DNA of 64,000 bases from Actinacidiphila sp. DG2A-62. Lineage in GTDB: Bacteria; Actinomycetota; Actinomycetes; Streptomycetales; Streptomycetaceae. A program made the translations under genes and the position numbers. The stretch spans positions 6,896,001 to 6,960,000 of the forward strand of contig NZ_JAYMGI010000002.1 in the NCBI RefSeq assembly GCF_035825295.1, read 5' to 3'. Shown piece by piece: positions 8,290-20,200 of this stretch (position 1 is the stretch's first letter; every line of letters starts with the position of its first letter). The notes under the pieces are model-generated. The model ran no database searches, was not told where the DNA came from, and was given only the letters and a program-made list of their open reading frames with translations.

Positions 8290-11200
8290 GCGTCAACCTG
8301 CCTCCCGAACTCGGCTGGGTCGCCCGCCTCGCCGTCGGCCAGGCGTGGCCGAAGGGCGACGAGGACAAGATGCACAGCCTCGGCCTGGCCTGGGACGAGG
8401 CCGCGCAGGCGCTCGCCGCGATCAGCCGGGAGGTCAGCCCCGCCACGCGGGGCGTGCTCAACAGCATCGGCGGGTCGGTCGCGGACGAGTTCGCGTCGTT
8501 CGTGAAGCAACTCCAGTCGAACCTGCCGGACATGGCCGAGGCGTCGTCCCAACTGGGCGCGCTGGGCAAGAACACCGGGGCGCAGCTCGAGTACGCGAAG
8601 TACATGATCCTGGCCCAACTCGTGTGGCTGGCCTTCGAGATCGCCCAGATGGCGTTCTGGGCGCCGGAGGCCATCCCCGCGCTGATCACCTCCGCGCGGC
8701 TGGTCGTGCAGATGCTGCTGCGCCGGCTGCTGACGGCCATCGCCACCGGCGTCGGCATGATGGTCGGGATGGACGCGATCATCCAGAGCATCCAGCTGCT
8801 CAAGGGCGACCGCACCCACTGGAGCGTGGAGAACACGGTCTCCGCGATCGAGAGCGGGGCGATCGGCGGCGCCATCGGCGGACTCGCCTTCGGGCTGGGC
8901 GGCGCCTTCTTCCCGAAGTTCGGCAACTCGCTGTTCGGCAAGGGCGTCCTCGGCGGGATCTCCGGCGTGGGCAGCACCGCGGCACTCAACGGGCTGTTCA
9001 ACAGCGGCGAGCCGGAGGACCTCGGGTTCGGCGGCGCGGCCGGCGCGATCGGCGGGATGGCGGGAGGCGGCGGCAGGCGCCGCTTCGGCGGCGGCGACAA
9101 GACCAAGGTCGACGACGTCGACTTCCACCTCCCGTCCACCCTGGACCTGCCGAACCTGCACGGCCCCGCCGAGGGCCCCGGCGGCTTCGGCGGCCACGGC
9201 GCGGGCTTCGGCTCCGACAAGGGCTTCGATCCCGGCGGCGGCTTCGCCTCCGGCAAGGGCGGCGGTACGGGCACGGGCGGCGGTACGGGCAGGGGCGCGG
9301 GCTCCGGCGGCGGCTCGGGGCGCGGCGCGGGGCGCGGCTCGGGGGGTGCGCCGCACGCGACGGGCGGCGGGCCCGTCAGGACCACGGGCGGCGACGGCCA
9401 CGCGACGGGCACGGCCTCGGCGACACGCCCGCCCGTCGAGTCGGCGGGCGCCCACGGGCCGGTGGCGGAGCAGTCCTTCCGGCCCCCGGCCACCTCCCGC
9501 GGAGCCGGCGCTGGCGGCAGTGCGTTCACCCCGCGCGCCGCGCCACCCGCCGCGTTCGCCGAGACCCCGGCGAACGCGGGCGAGGGGCGCGGTGGCGCGC
9601 CCGCCGGGCGCCAGGGCGTACCGGCGAGCGGTGAACTGCCGGGCTTCAGCACGGCGTTCCCGTCCACCGCGAACCGGGCGCCGACCGGTACGGGAGCGGC
9701 CGGCGGTGACCGGACGCTGCCGTCGACCGCCACCGGCCGCGACACGACGAACACGCACACGGGCGCGGCCGGCGGCCTCGGCTTCTCGCCCGGGACGGAC
9801 CGGGCGCCCGCGAGCACGGGGGCGACCGCTCCGCGGGCGTCCACCGACGCGCCGCCGGTCCGCGGGTCGGGCGGGACCGGAGCGACGGGCGACGGCGCGT
9901 CGCGGTACGCGGCGGCCCCGGGCCCGCAGACGACCCGCACGACGGGCGGCGGACAGGAGCAGACCCCGGCCCAGGTCCGGTCCGCGCCGACCGGCTCCGG
10001 CGGCGCGGCACCGGCGGCGCAGCCCGTGCGGGCGGGGTCGGGCCCGACGTCCACCGCGCCGGCGGCCCCCGGCCGGGGAGCGGGCCCGGCCGCGCCGGTC
10101 CACTCCACCGCCGGCCACGGCGGCGCCTCGCGCACCTCGCACACCGACCCCGCCGAGGTCGCGCCCCGCGCCCCCCGGCCCCCGACGACGACGGTCACCG
10201 ACCACAGCGCCGCGGCCCCCGGCCCGAGCACGGGCGGCGGCGCACCCGGACACACCGCCGGCGCCGCGCCCGGCGAGGGGAGCGGCGCCACGACGCAGCC
10301 GCACCCGCCCCCGGCGACGACGCCCGAGCCCGTCGCGACGACGCCCGAGCCGCACCGGCCGCCCGAGACGATCGCCGAGACCACCGGACCCGGCGGCTCC
10401 CCCCTCACCGCGCCGTCGACGCCCGCCCACAGCCCGGCGGTGTCGACCGCGCCGAGTGGACCGGCCCCGTCCGGCGCCGGCGTCGGACGCGGCGGGACGG
10501 GCGGCGACGCACCCGTGCACACGCTGCCGGACGTGCCGACGCGCGCGCCCTCGCCCGAGTCGGCCCTGAGCAACTCGTCGACGCCCGGCGGCAGTTCGGC
10601 GCACACGCCGCCCGAGGCGCAGCCGCACGTCCCGGCCGTCACACCCGCGCCGGGCCCGGTCGCGTCCGGCGGCCTCGGCGGCGGGACCCACGCCGATACG
10701 GGCGGCGATCCCGTCCACGTGCTGCCGGACGTGCCGACGCGCGCGCCCGGCGCCGAGCCCGCGCCCGGTGAACCGGTGATCCTCGGCGGCGCCGGCGGTA
10801 CCGGCGGGGGGCCCGCGCACGTGGCTCCGGACGTGCCGACGCGCGCTCCCGGGAACGGGCTCGCGCCGGCTGGGTCGGGCAGGGCGGCCGAGCCGGTGGC
10901 GGCCGCGGGCGCCGGCGGCGGTCCGGCGCGCACGGTCTCCGGGACGCCGGCCGCCGCCTCCGCGCCCGCCCCCGTCGTGCCGACCCGGTCGACGGCTCCG
11001 GCGGCGTCCGGCGGCGGTCCGGCACGGGCGTTCCCCGAGGCGCCGACGCACGCACCCGGCGCGGAACCCGCCCCGGCGGTCGCGACCGCGTCCGGCGGCG
11101 GCACGGGCGGCGCCCACGAGGGACCGGGCGGGGGTGCGCCCGTGCGCGCGTTCCCCCAGGCGCCGACGCACACCCCGGGCGGCGAGCCCGCCCCCGCGGC

Positions 11201-14200
11201 CGCGGCCCACGGGCCGGGCGACGGGCCGGCGCCGCGGGCCGTGCCGGGCGTCGGCGGAGGGCGCGGGGTCGCCGACCTGGAGGGGCTCGGCGTGCCCGAC
11301 CACCCGGTGGGGGACACCGGAGGGTCCGCGCACCCCCTCGACGGCGCCCCCGACGCGCCGACCGCCCCGCCCGTCTCGCCGTTCGCGCACGTCGGGCCGC
11401 GCGTGGACGCGCTGGACCGCGCGGGGCAGGCCGCGGGGATGACGCCGTCGGAGCGGCAGGGCTACCGCCAGGCCGTCGACCAGGCGGCGCGCTCGGGCAA
11501 TCTCGACGAGACCACTCGCCAACTCCAGGCGTTCCGCGAGCATGTGGAGACGCGGACGCTCAACCAGCGCTACGACGCGTTCCGTCAGCACGCGGACGGC
11601 GGTTTCGGCGCCACCCGGGCGCCCGAGTCGCAGCGCGGCACCTGGGACACCCTCGTGGACGCGGTCGAACAAGCCCGCCGCGGGGGCGATCCCGACCTGC
11701 TGGACAGCCATCTGCGGGAGTACACCGACTTCGTGGAGCAGCACGCCCCCTCGGAGGTGCTCACCGGACGCGACGCGCCCCAGCCGTACCACCCGGACGT
11801 GGAGAACGTACGACGCCAACTGGCCACCGCCACCGGCCCCGACGCGGACCGGCTGCGCGCCCAGCTCGCGGACCTCCAGCAGACCGCCGACCTCGGCGAC
11901 CGGCTCGACCGGCTGAACGACCGGCCGGGCGGCCCGGACCCGCAGGAGGCCGCGCTCGTCCAGGCCGTCGGCCGCGCGGACAGCCCGGAAGCCGCGGCGC
12001 GGGCCCTCGACCAGCTCCAGGACCACCGCGCCGACCAGGCGCTCCAGCAGCGCATCGACCGGCTCGGCTCCGACCACGTGCCCGAGACCGGCGGCGGTCG
12101 CGGCACCCCCGCCGATCTGGGCACCCGCCTCGACGGGCTGCGCGGCGACACCGACCCGCACGAGCAGGCGCTGCTCCAGCAGATCGACCACGCGTCCACC
12201 CCCGACGAGGCGGCGCGTGCGATCGACGCCCTCCACGACTACCGCGACCAGCAGGACCTGCACAACCTCCAACAGCGCCTGGACCAGCTCGACTCCGGAC
12301 CCGACGAGCGCTCCGGCGGCCGGCCGGACCTGCCCACCGACGACGAACTGCACAACCGCCTCGCCGCGTTGGGCGACGGCGACGACCCCGTCGCGAACAA
12401 CCTGCGGCAGCAGGCGTTCGACGCGCACTCCCCGCAGGACGCCCAGCGCGCGCTGGACGGCCTCGCCGCGCATCAGGAGCAGGTGCGGCAGCAACGGCAG
12501 GACGAGGCGAACCGGCTGAGCCAGGCCCTCGACCAGGCGGAGCAGCAGCACACCCGCGACCTGCTGGACGGGCGGCAGGACGCCGCGGCGCGGTCCGCGC
12601 GTGCCGCCGCCGATCTGCGCGACCAGCTCGACCACGCACGGCCGCACGACCAGCAGACCTCCGACCTGCGGCAGGAACTCGGCCGGGGAATCGGCGGACC
12701 GCGCGGGCAACAGGACCCCGGCCACCTCGGCCGCATCGGCGCGGGCCGGAATCCGGCCGAGACCCACGGACCGGCGGCCGGCGCTGGCGACAGCCGGACG
12801 CAGCAGCGCCCCCAGCCGGTGGCCGAGGACGGCACGTCCCACGACGCGCCCGTGCAGCGCCCCCAGCCCGTCGCCGAGGGCGGCGCCTCGCACGCCACGC
12901 CGCTCGACACCGCGCACGACGCACCGGTCCGGCAGCCGCGGACGGACGGCGGTGACGGCTCCGCGGCCGTACGCCCTGCGCCCGACGCCGGCACGGGCCG
13001 CGTCCCGCTCCGGGAGGACTCGGAGCCGTCCGAGCAGCAGGCCGCGCCCGCGACCGTCCCGCCGGAGGAGAGCGCCGCCCGGACCGGCGACGACCCGGCG
13101 CACAGCCCGGTGCCGGACACCAGCGGCCTGGACGAACTGCTGCACCGCCCGCCCGCGGAGGGCGGCGACACGCCGCTGGACCAGCACGTGCCGGTGGGGG
13201 AGCAGCACACGCCGGTGGACACGCGCCCGCCCGCGGTCCAGCGTCCGCCGGCGAGCGAGCACCCGTCCGCGGTGCGGCGCACGCCGACGGGCCAGCACAG
13301 CCCCGCGGGCGACCACACGCCCGTGGACCAGCACGCCCCCGCCGTCGAGCACGCCCCCGCGAGCGACCACACCGCCGTGGCGCCGCCGCCGGTCCGGCTG
13401 AACCACGCGCCGCGGTTCGTCGTGCGGTCGTCCTTCGACCAGCGGCGGTTCACCGTCGGCGACCAGACGTACACCGATCTGACGGTCAGGGTCGCGCTGC
13501 ACCCAGGAGACGCCGACCCGCACAGCGTCGCCGACACGCGGAACCGCGTGGACGAGGGCGTCCAGAGGTACTTCAACGACCCCGGCTACCGGCTGCCCAA
13601 CGGCGACCGGCTGCACCTCACCGTCGAACACGTGGCTCCGGGTGAACAGGCCCATCTCGACGTTCAGTTGACACACGGCGACGGCGAGGGCGGCGGGCAC
13701 ACCGACCAGCGGACCTGGCCGGCCGGCGCGGCGCCGATCACGTACGCCCACGAGATCGGGCACCAGATCGGCCTACGGGACGAGTACCGCGGCGCCGACG
13801 ACGAGCAAGGGCCCTCCGTCACCGGCGGGTTGATGGGCAACTACCACGTGCCCTCTGCACACGGCCTGCCGCAGGGCGGTCTGGGCGACCGGCACCTGTC
13901 GCTGCTGGGCGCGCTCACCGGGACCGGCGCCGAGGCGCCGCACCCGGGGGAGGGCGCGGCTACGGCCGCGGAGCCGAAGCCGGCCGCTGGCAGCGGCTCC
14001 CGCGGGGACGTGGCGGACGACCCCGCCTGGCAGGCCGCTCGCGCCCAGATCACGCCGACTCCCCGCAGCCACGTCCACGTCGATCCGGTCACCGACCCCC
14101 TGGCCCAACCCGCGCCCACCCCGCGCACGACGTCCACGCAGACCCCGCCGCCGCCCGTGGAGCACGAGCCGGTGACCGTGCCGGTGGAGCACGAGCCGGT

Positions 14201-17200
14201 GACCGTGCCCGCCGAGACCCCGGCCCCGCACGAGGAGCAGGTCACCGCCACCCCGCAGGAGACCCACACCCACACCTCCGAGCCGGAGCCCGAGCCCGCG
14301 ACCACGACTGCCGAGCCCGCGACCACGACTGCCGAGCCCGCGACCACGACTGCCGAGCCCGCGACGACCGCCCCGGGGACGGAGACCAGCGGGCGGCCCG
14401 AGGGGGACCCGCCGCCGCAGCTGACGGACGACTGGCACAACTCCTCGCTCGCCGGCAAGCGGATCACCGAGGCGCCCGGGCCGGAGGCCGTACGACAGCG
14501 CGTCGAGTCGCTGCTCGGCGACAAGGCCCGCGACCCGCTGGTGGTGCAGCGGCTCAACGGCCAGTTCGACCCCGCCAACTTCCGCAAGCAGTACCCCCGG
14601 ATGGTCAACGGCGGCTGGCGCTTCCCGATCCACGTCGACGGCCACCCGTACGAGGTGCGGGTCGGCGCGGACACGACGCCCTGGCAGCTGGACCCGTCCC
14701 GCGACGCGGGCAAGGACAACGACGGCGACGGGCTGGACGTGAAGTCCGGGAACGAGTTCGCGCCGCCCAAGGTCAAGACGGAGCTGTCCACGTCGCAGGC
14801 GGGGATCGACCACAACCCGCTGCTCATCCAGCCCGTCAACCCCGATCTGCTCGTCCTGGTGACCGGTTCGGCGAAGGCCGGCGGCGCGTCGCACGGTGTG
14901 GAGACGACGAGCAGCACCTCGGCGAAGTCCGGCGACGAGGTCAAGCTGACCGGGAAGACCGACAGTTACACCTCGCAGGCCACGTTCGACGTCCAGGTCG
15001 TGGACCACAAGGGACAGCCGCTCACGGCGCCAGGCCCGGACGGTACGGCGACCCGTCCCGCGCCCGCGCCGCCGATCACCGGCCAGTTGCGCGCCGACGT
15101 CCCCCGGTCCAACCCCCGTTCGGAGACCGGCCCGCAGACCTGGCAGGGCTGGAACCCGCCGGCCGCGGCGACCACAGCGGGCGCGCCGGCCACCGCGGGC
15201 GGCGCCCACCCCTCGACCGGCACAGCGACCGGCACAGCGCCCGGGACCATGCCCGGCACCGCGACCGGCACCGGCGCCCGGACCGCGCCTCCCCCGACCG
15301 CGCCCGCTGCCGGACACCCGCTGACGATCACCGGCCTCGGCGGCGTCCGCGACGCGGTCTTCGACGCGCTGCCCAAGGACGCGCAGCCCGGCGGCACCGC
15401 GCACCAGGACATCGTGGACTTCCTCGATCCCGACCACGTCACCGAGGAGTTCGAGCAGGTCTCCGGCAACGGCCTGGTCTCCAAGCCGCTGCGGCTGTCC
15501 GACGGCGGCACCGGCTTCCTGCGGCTGACCGCGGAACCGGGCACCTCCACGGTGCTGCACTCGACGGACACCACGACCGGCTCCGGGTTCACCAGCGGCG
15601 GCGAGCAGGCCCGCAACCACTCGCAGAGCAGCGGATGGGCACTGGGCCTGGGCGGCGGCGCCTCCGGCCAGGTGTGGCACAACCCGGCGACGAAAGAGAC
15701 CAAGTGGCTGACCGGCACCGGCAGTTACACATACGGGCAGTCGACGGCCCATGGCGCCAAGGGCATCCAGAAGGTCGAGGAGAACAACTCCGTCGAGCAC
15801 AAGGGTCCCGCCGACGTCGTGAGCACCCCGACCCGGTTCCGCGTCTGGCTGACCCGGCAGCAGCTGTCACCGGGCACCGACGGCCTGCACACCACCACGA
15901 CCGAGGAGATCACCGACCACACTCCGCCGCCCGCCCCCGCGCCCGGCAGCCATGTCCTGCAGATCGAGCCGCCGCGGCGGGCGCCCACCGGTGAGGTCGT
16001 CCGCGTCCTGCCCCGGCCGCCGGAGCCGTCCGCCGGCACCGAGCACGCGCCCGCGACGCACGCGCCCGCGTCCCAGGCGCCTGCGACCCACGCCCCCGCG
16101 ACGCACGCGCCTGGGACACAGGCCCCTGCCACCACCCCGACCGCCGGCGCCACCGCGACGCCCCCGCCCGCGGTCCGACAGCCGCCCGCCGGCGGGCAGT
16201 TGACCGGCCCCGGGCTCGTCCAGCGCACGACCTACTCCCACTTCCCGGGCTCCGAGCAGCTGGAGCAGCACATCGTCCGGACGTTGTGGCAGACGGCCCC
16301 CGGACTGCTGCCCCCGCCCGAGGCCGTGCACCCGCCGCAGGGCGGAACCGCCGGCGGCCACCCGCCGGTTCGGGTCTCGCCCAAGGCCTTCACCAACCTC
16401 GCCGACCTGCGGCGTCAGATCGCGCCCTCGCAACTCGACGGCAACGGCCGCAACCTCGTGGACGGCACCTTCAAGATCAGCCTGGACAGCTCGCACCTGC
16501 CCGGGCTGAACGCGAAGACCCACGACATCCTGGTGCGGGCGAACCTCGGCGACGGCGCCCACCAGGGCGCGCACCCGGCCACCGCCAAGAACTCCCTGAC
16601 CCAGAGCGCGGGTTCGGAACGCTCGGTCAGCCAGGGCAGTTCGCACACGGTCGCCGGCAGCGGCAACCTGCGCAGCTCGCTCGACCACACGGACTTCCAG
16701 CGCGGCTTCTTCAACGTCAACGCCGACGGCGGTTACGCGCCCACGCACGGCACGACGATCGGCGACACCACCGAGGTGAAACGGACGCTGACGGTGGACG
16801 GCGACCGCGACCGCTACTCCTACCCGGTGTCCTTCGACGTCCTGACGGTCCGTCAGGACCCGGACCACCCGGTGCTGCGGGTGCCCACGCTGCCCACCGA
16901 GGCGCACCACCAGCAGGTGCGGCACGTCGACACCGGCGGCGGCCACGTCACCGTCGACGTGGGCAGGACCGAGACGCCCGCGACCCCGCCGCCGCGCCAG
17001 GTGACCGTCGACCGGCTGCCGGACCACCACCTCGTGGAGCACGTCGGCGACGAGGACGCCTACCGCGACCACGCCCGGCAGGCGATCGAGAATGCCTTCA
17101 ACAGCCGCCACGACAACGGGCATTCGCCGCTGCCCGTGCACATCCCGTCCCTCGACGACCTGGTGAACCCGCTGGCCGGGCAGGCCCACCTGCGCGCGAA

Positions 17201-20200
17201 CGTCTCGGCGTCGCACGGCGGCTGGTCCAACACGGCCGACCAGCACGTCGGTTCCGGCCGCAACCGGGACACCGCGGGGCTGTCCCAGCGCACCCAACTG
17301 CACAACCTCACCTACCGCGAGACGCTCTCCGGCGACGGCAAGCTGGACGTCGAGACGAAGACCGAGACGTCGGTGAAGGTGCAGGACAGCACGGCGATCA
17401 CCGGAAAGGGCGGTGTGGGCGGGGACTTCGGGCGCTTCCCCGGCACCCCGCACGACCCGCACGCCTCGACGTACCAGCTGCGCGGCGGCGCCAAGGGCAA
17501 GGGATCGTACGGCCACAGCGGCGCCGACGCGGTCAAGCACACGTTCACGACGAGCCGCAAGACCTCGCAGAACGGCCCGTGGCACGTCTACGAGGGCGAC
17601 GCGCGCATCACCTTGCAGGGCAGGGTGACCGGTTCCACCGGCGAGACCACGTACGGCGATCCGGTCAGCCACGACCATCGGGTCCGGATCCTGCTCTCGG
17701 ACGACGACGTACGGGCCATGACGCAGCCGCCGCGCCCCGCGACGGACACCGGCACGGACGCGACCACCGGGACGGGCATTCGGACGGACACGGGCACGGG
17801 CACCGGCCCCCGTACGGGAACGGACACCGGTATGGGTGCCAGCACCGGCACGGTCCAACCGCCGCGCCGGTCCGTCCCGTTGGAGAACGGCGTCAGCGGC
17901 GGCAGCCGGATCGAGATCCCCTCGACCGACGAGATCCTGAAGGAGATCGACCGGCAGATCCGCGGCGGCTCGGTCCGCCCCGGCGACCTGGAAGCGGGCA
18001 ACGGCCTGGGCGACGTCCCGGTGTCCGCGCTGCCGTTCGCCGACGTGATCACGCCCGACCACCTCGGAGCGCACTACGACGACCTGGTCGGGCCCGGCCT
18101 GCTCGTCCACCGGGTGGACAACCACCACGGCGTGCGCACGGTGACCCAGGCGCTGATCAAGGCGACGCCCGGCGGCTGGCAGCACGACGGGCGGCAGTCC
18201 GACGGCGGCTCGACCCGCAAGGTCACCGTCAGCGAGGCGGTCAGCGGTGACAGCGGCCGCTCCTGGTCGGCCGGCGGCGAGGGCAACATCCGCGCCTCGT
18301 ACCGCGCCCCGACGGCCGAGAACCACCTCAACAACGTGACGTACAACGCGACCGGCGGCGCGGAGGCCAAGGGCAGCACCACGCACTCGTCCAGCCAGAC
18401 CACCAAGGTCGACTCCAAGACGACCTCGTCGGGCAACCTGCACAAGTTCAGCAGCCCGATGCGGTTCGACGTCACGGTCACCCGGCGCAACGCGACGCAG
18501 CGCTTCGTCAACCTGCCCGCGCCCGTGCCCGTACGCCCGAACTGGCGGGCCACGGCGTGGGTGCCCGAGTCGATGACGACCACGGAGCCGGCGCCGGCCG
18601 CCCACCCGCAGACGGCCGGCGGCGCCACGACGGCCACGACCCCCGCCGGGTCGCACCCGCCGGGCACGCAGGCCGGACCGAGCACGCAGCACCAGCCGCC
18701 GGTCCAGCCCGGACCCGGCGCCCAGCACCGGCCCGGCGACCAGGGCGGCGACCGGCCCGGCGACCAGGGCGGCGGCACCGAGCTGGGCCCGGTGAACGGC
18801 ACGCCCGAGCAGCGGCAGCAGTGGCGCGACGACTTCGCCTCCGGCCACGACCTGGTCGGCGTGTACCACCCCGAGCAGCTGATCGACACGGCGCACACCG
18901 TGCTGAACACGCCGCGTCCCTGGGGCAACGGCGTCCTCGGCCGCACCGGCTCCGCCATGTCCCAGGCGTGGAACACCACGAGCGGCGCGCTGGGCAGCGC
19001 CGCGCGGTCGATCACGCCCGACGCGGCCCTCGCCGTCGTGGACTCCTTCGTCCACGACCCGCGGCTGGGCCCCGGCCACCCACTGCACAACGAGCAGACC
19101 GCGCCGCTGCCGCAGCAGATCTCCACCCGGCAGGCGCTGTCCGGGCAGGCGCTGTCCACGGTCTTCCCGAACCTGAAGGACCCGGTCGGCGGCTACCGCA
19201 CGGTGCCGCTCGGCGCGGACGGCAGCACCGGCCTGAAGGTCACGATGGAGCCGACCGGCCCGGCGCAGGAGGTGGGCCGTCGCGACGACGCCAAGGACGA
19301 GATCACCGTCTCCACCGAGGACGAGCTGACCACCTCGGCGAAGGCGGGCGCCTCGTACAGCGTCACCCCCGCCGACGTGCAGTTCCTGACCCGCAACCCG
19401 GGCGTCGTGGTGCCGGTGCCGGGCCTGAACTCGGTGCAGATCAGCCGCGACCAGTCGCTGACCGCGGACTCCGCCGTCACCCACGCGCCCGGCGTCCCCG
19501 GCCGCAGCCCGGCCCCGGTGACGGTCCCGCACGGCCTCACCGGCGACAAGCCCGGCCAGGGCACGACCGAGGGCGTCCAGCGCCTGCTGCGCCAGCCGGT
19601 GCGCATCACCCTCCAGAAGTACGACGGCAACGGCGTCTACGGAGCCCCCGCCACCACCGACCACCACGCCTACTACTGGTCCACGGCCCCCCAACAGCCC
19701 ACCGAGACGCCGACCCCGGAGACGACGCAGACGCCGGCGGGGACGTCGACGGGGACCGCCCCGGAGACGGTCACGGTCACCGACACCGTCGCCCCTCCCG
19801 TCCCGACGATCCACGTCACCCCGCCGCCGGAGACCCACGTGGTGCCCGCGCCGCCGCCCGCCGCGCACCTCGCGCCGCCGCCCGCCGCGCATGTCCCGCC
19901 ACCTGCCGCCGCCGCGCCCGCGCCGCCGTCGTCCGCCGCCGCGCCGGTCGTGCAGCACATGCCGCCCGGCGGCGACGAGAGCGCCGCCCCGGGGCAGTTG
20001 ACGGACGCGCAGCGCGCCTGGGTGGCGAGCAGCGCGCGGCAGACGGCCGCGGGGATCGCCGCGGCGGTGGCCGGGGGAGGGCCGGTGCCGGTGGTCAGGA
20101 TCGAGGGCAACGCGGTGGTGTCGGTCGACGGCGTGCCGCACTTCGGCCGCTCGCTCCAGCTCGCCGACGACCGCGCCAGGAAGGTCGCCGCGGCCTACGG

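Noticed and set aside
13743..13838. Chance HExxH in a low-complexity linker
   Set aside because: The motif is extended (HExxHxxGxxD plus a downstream Met) and embedded in about 150 residues of ordinary globular sequence, so the chance explanation was set aside and a peptidase domain was called.
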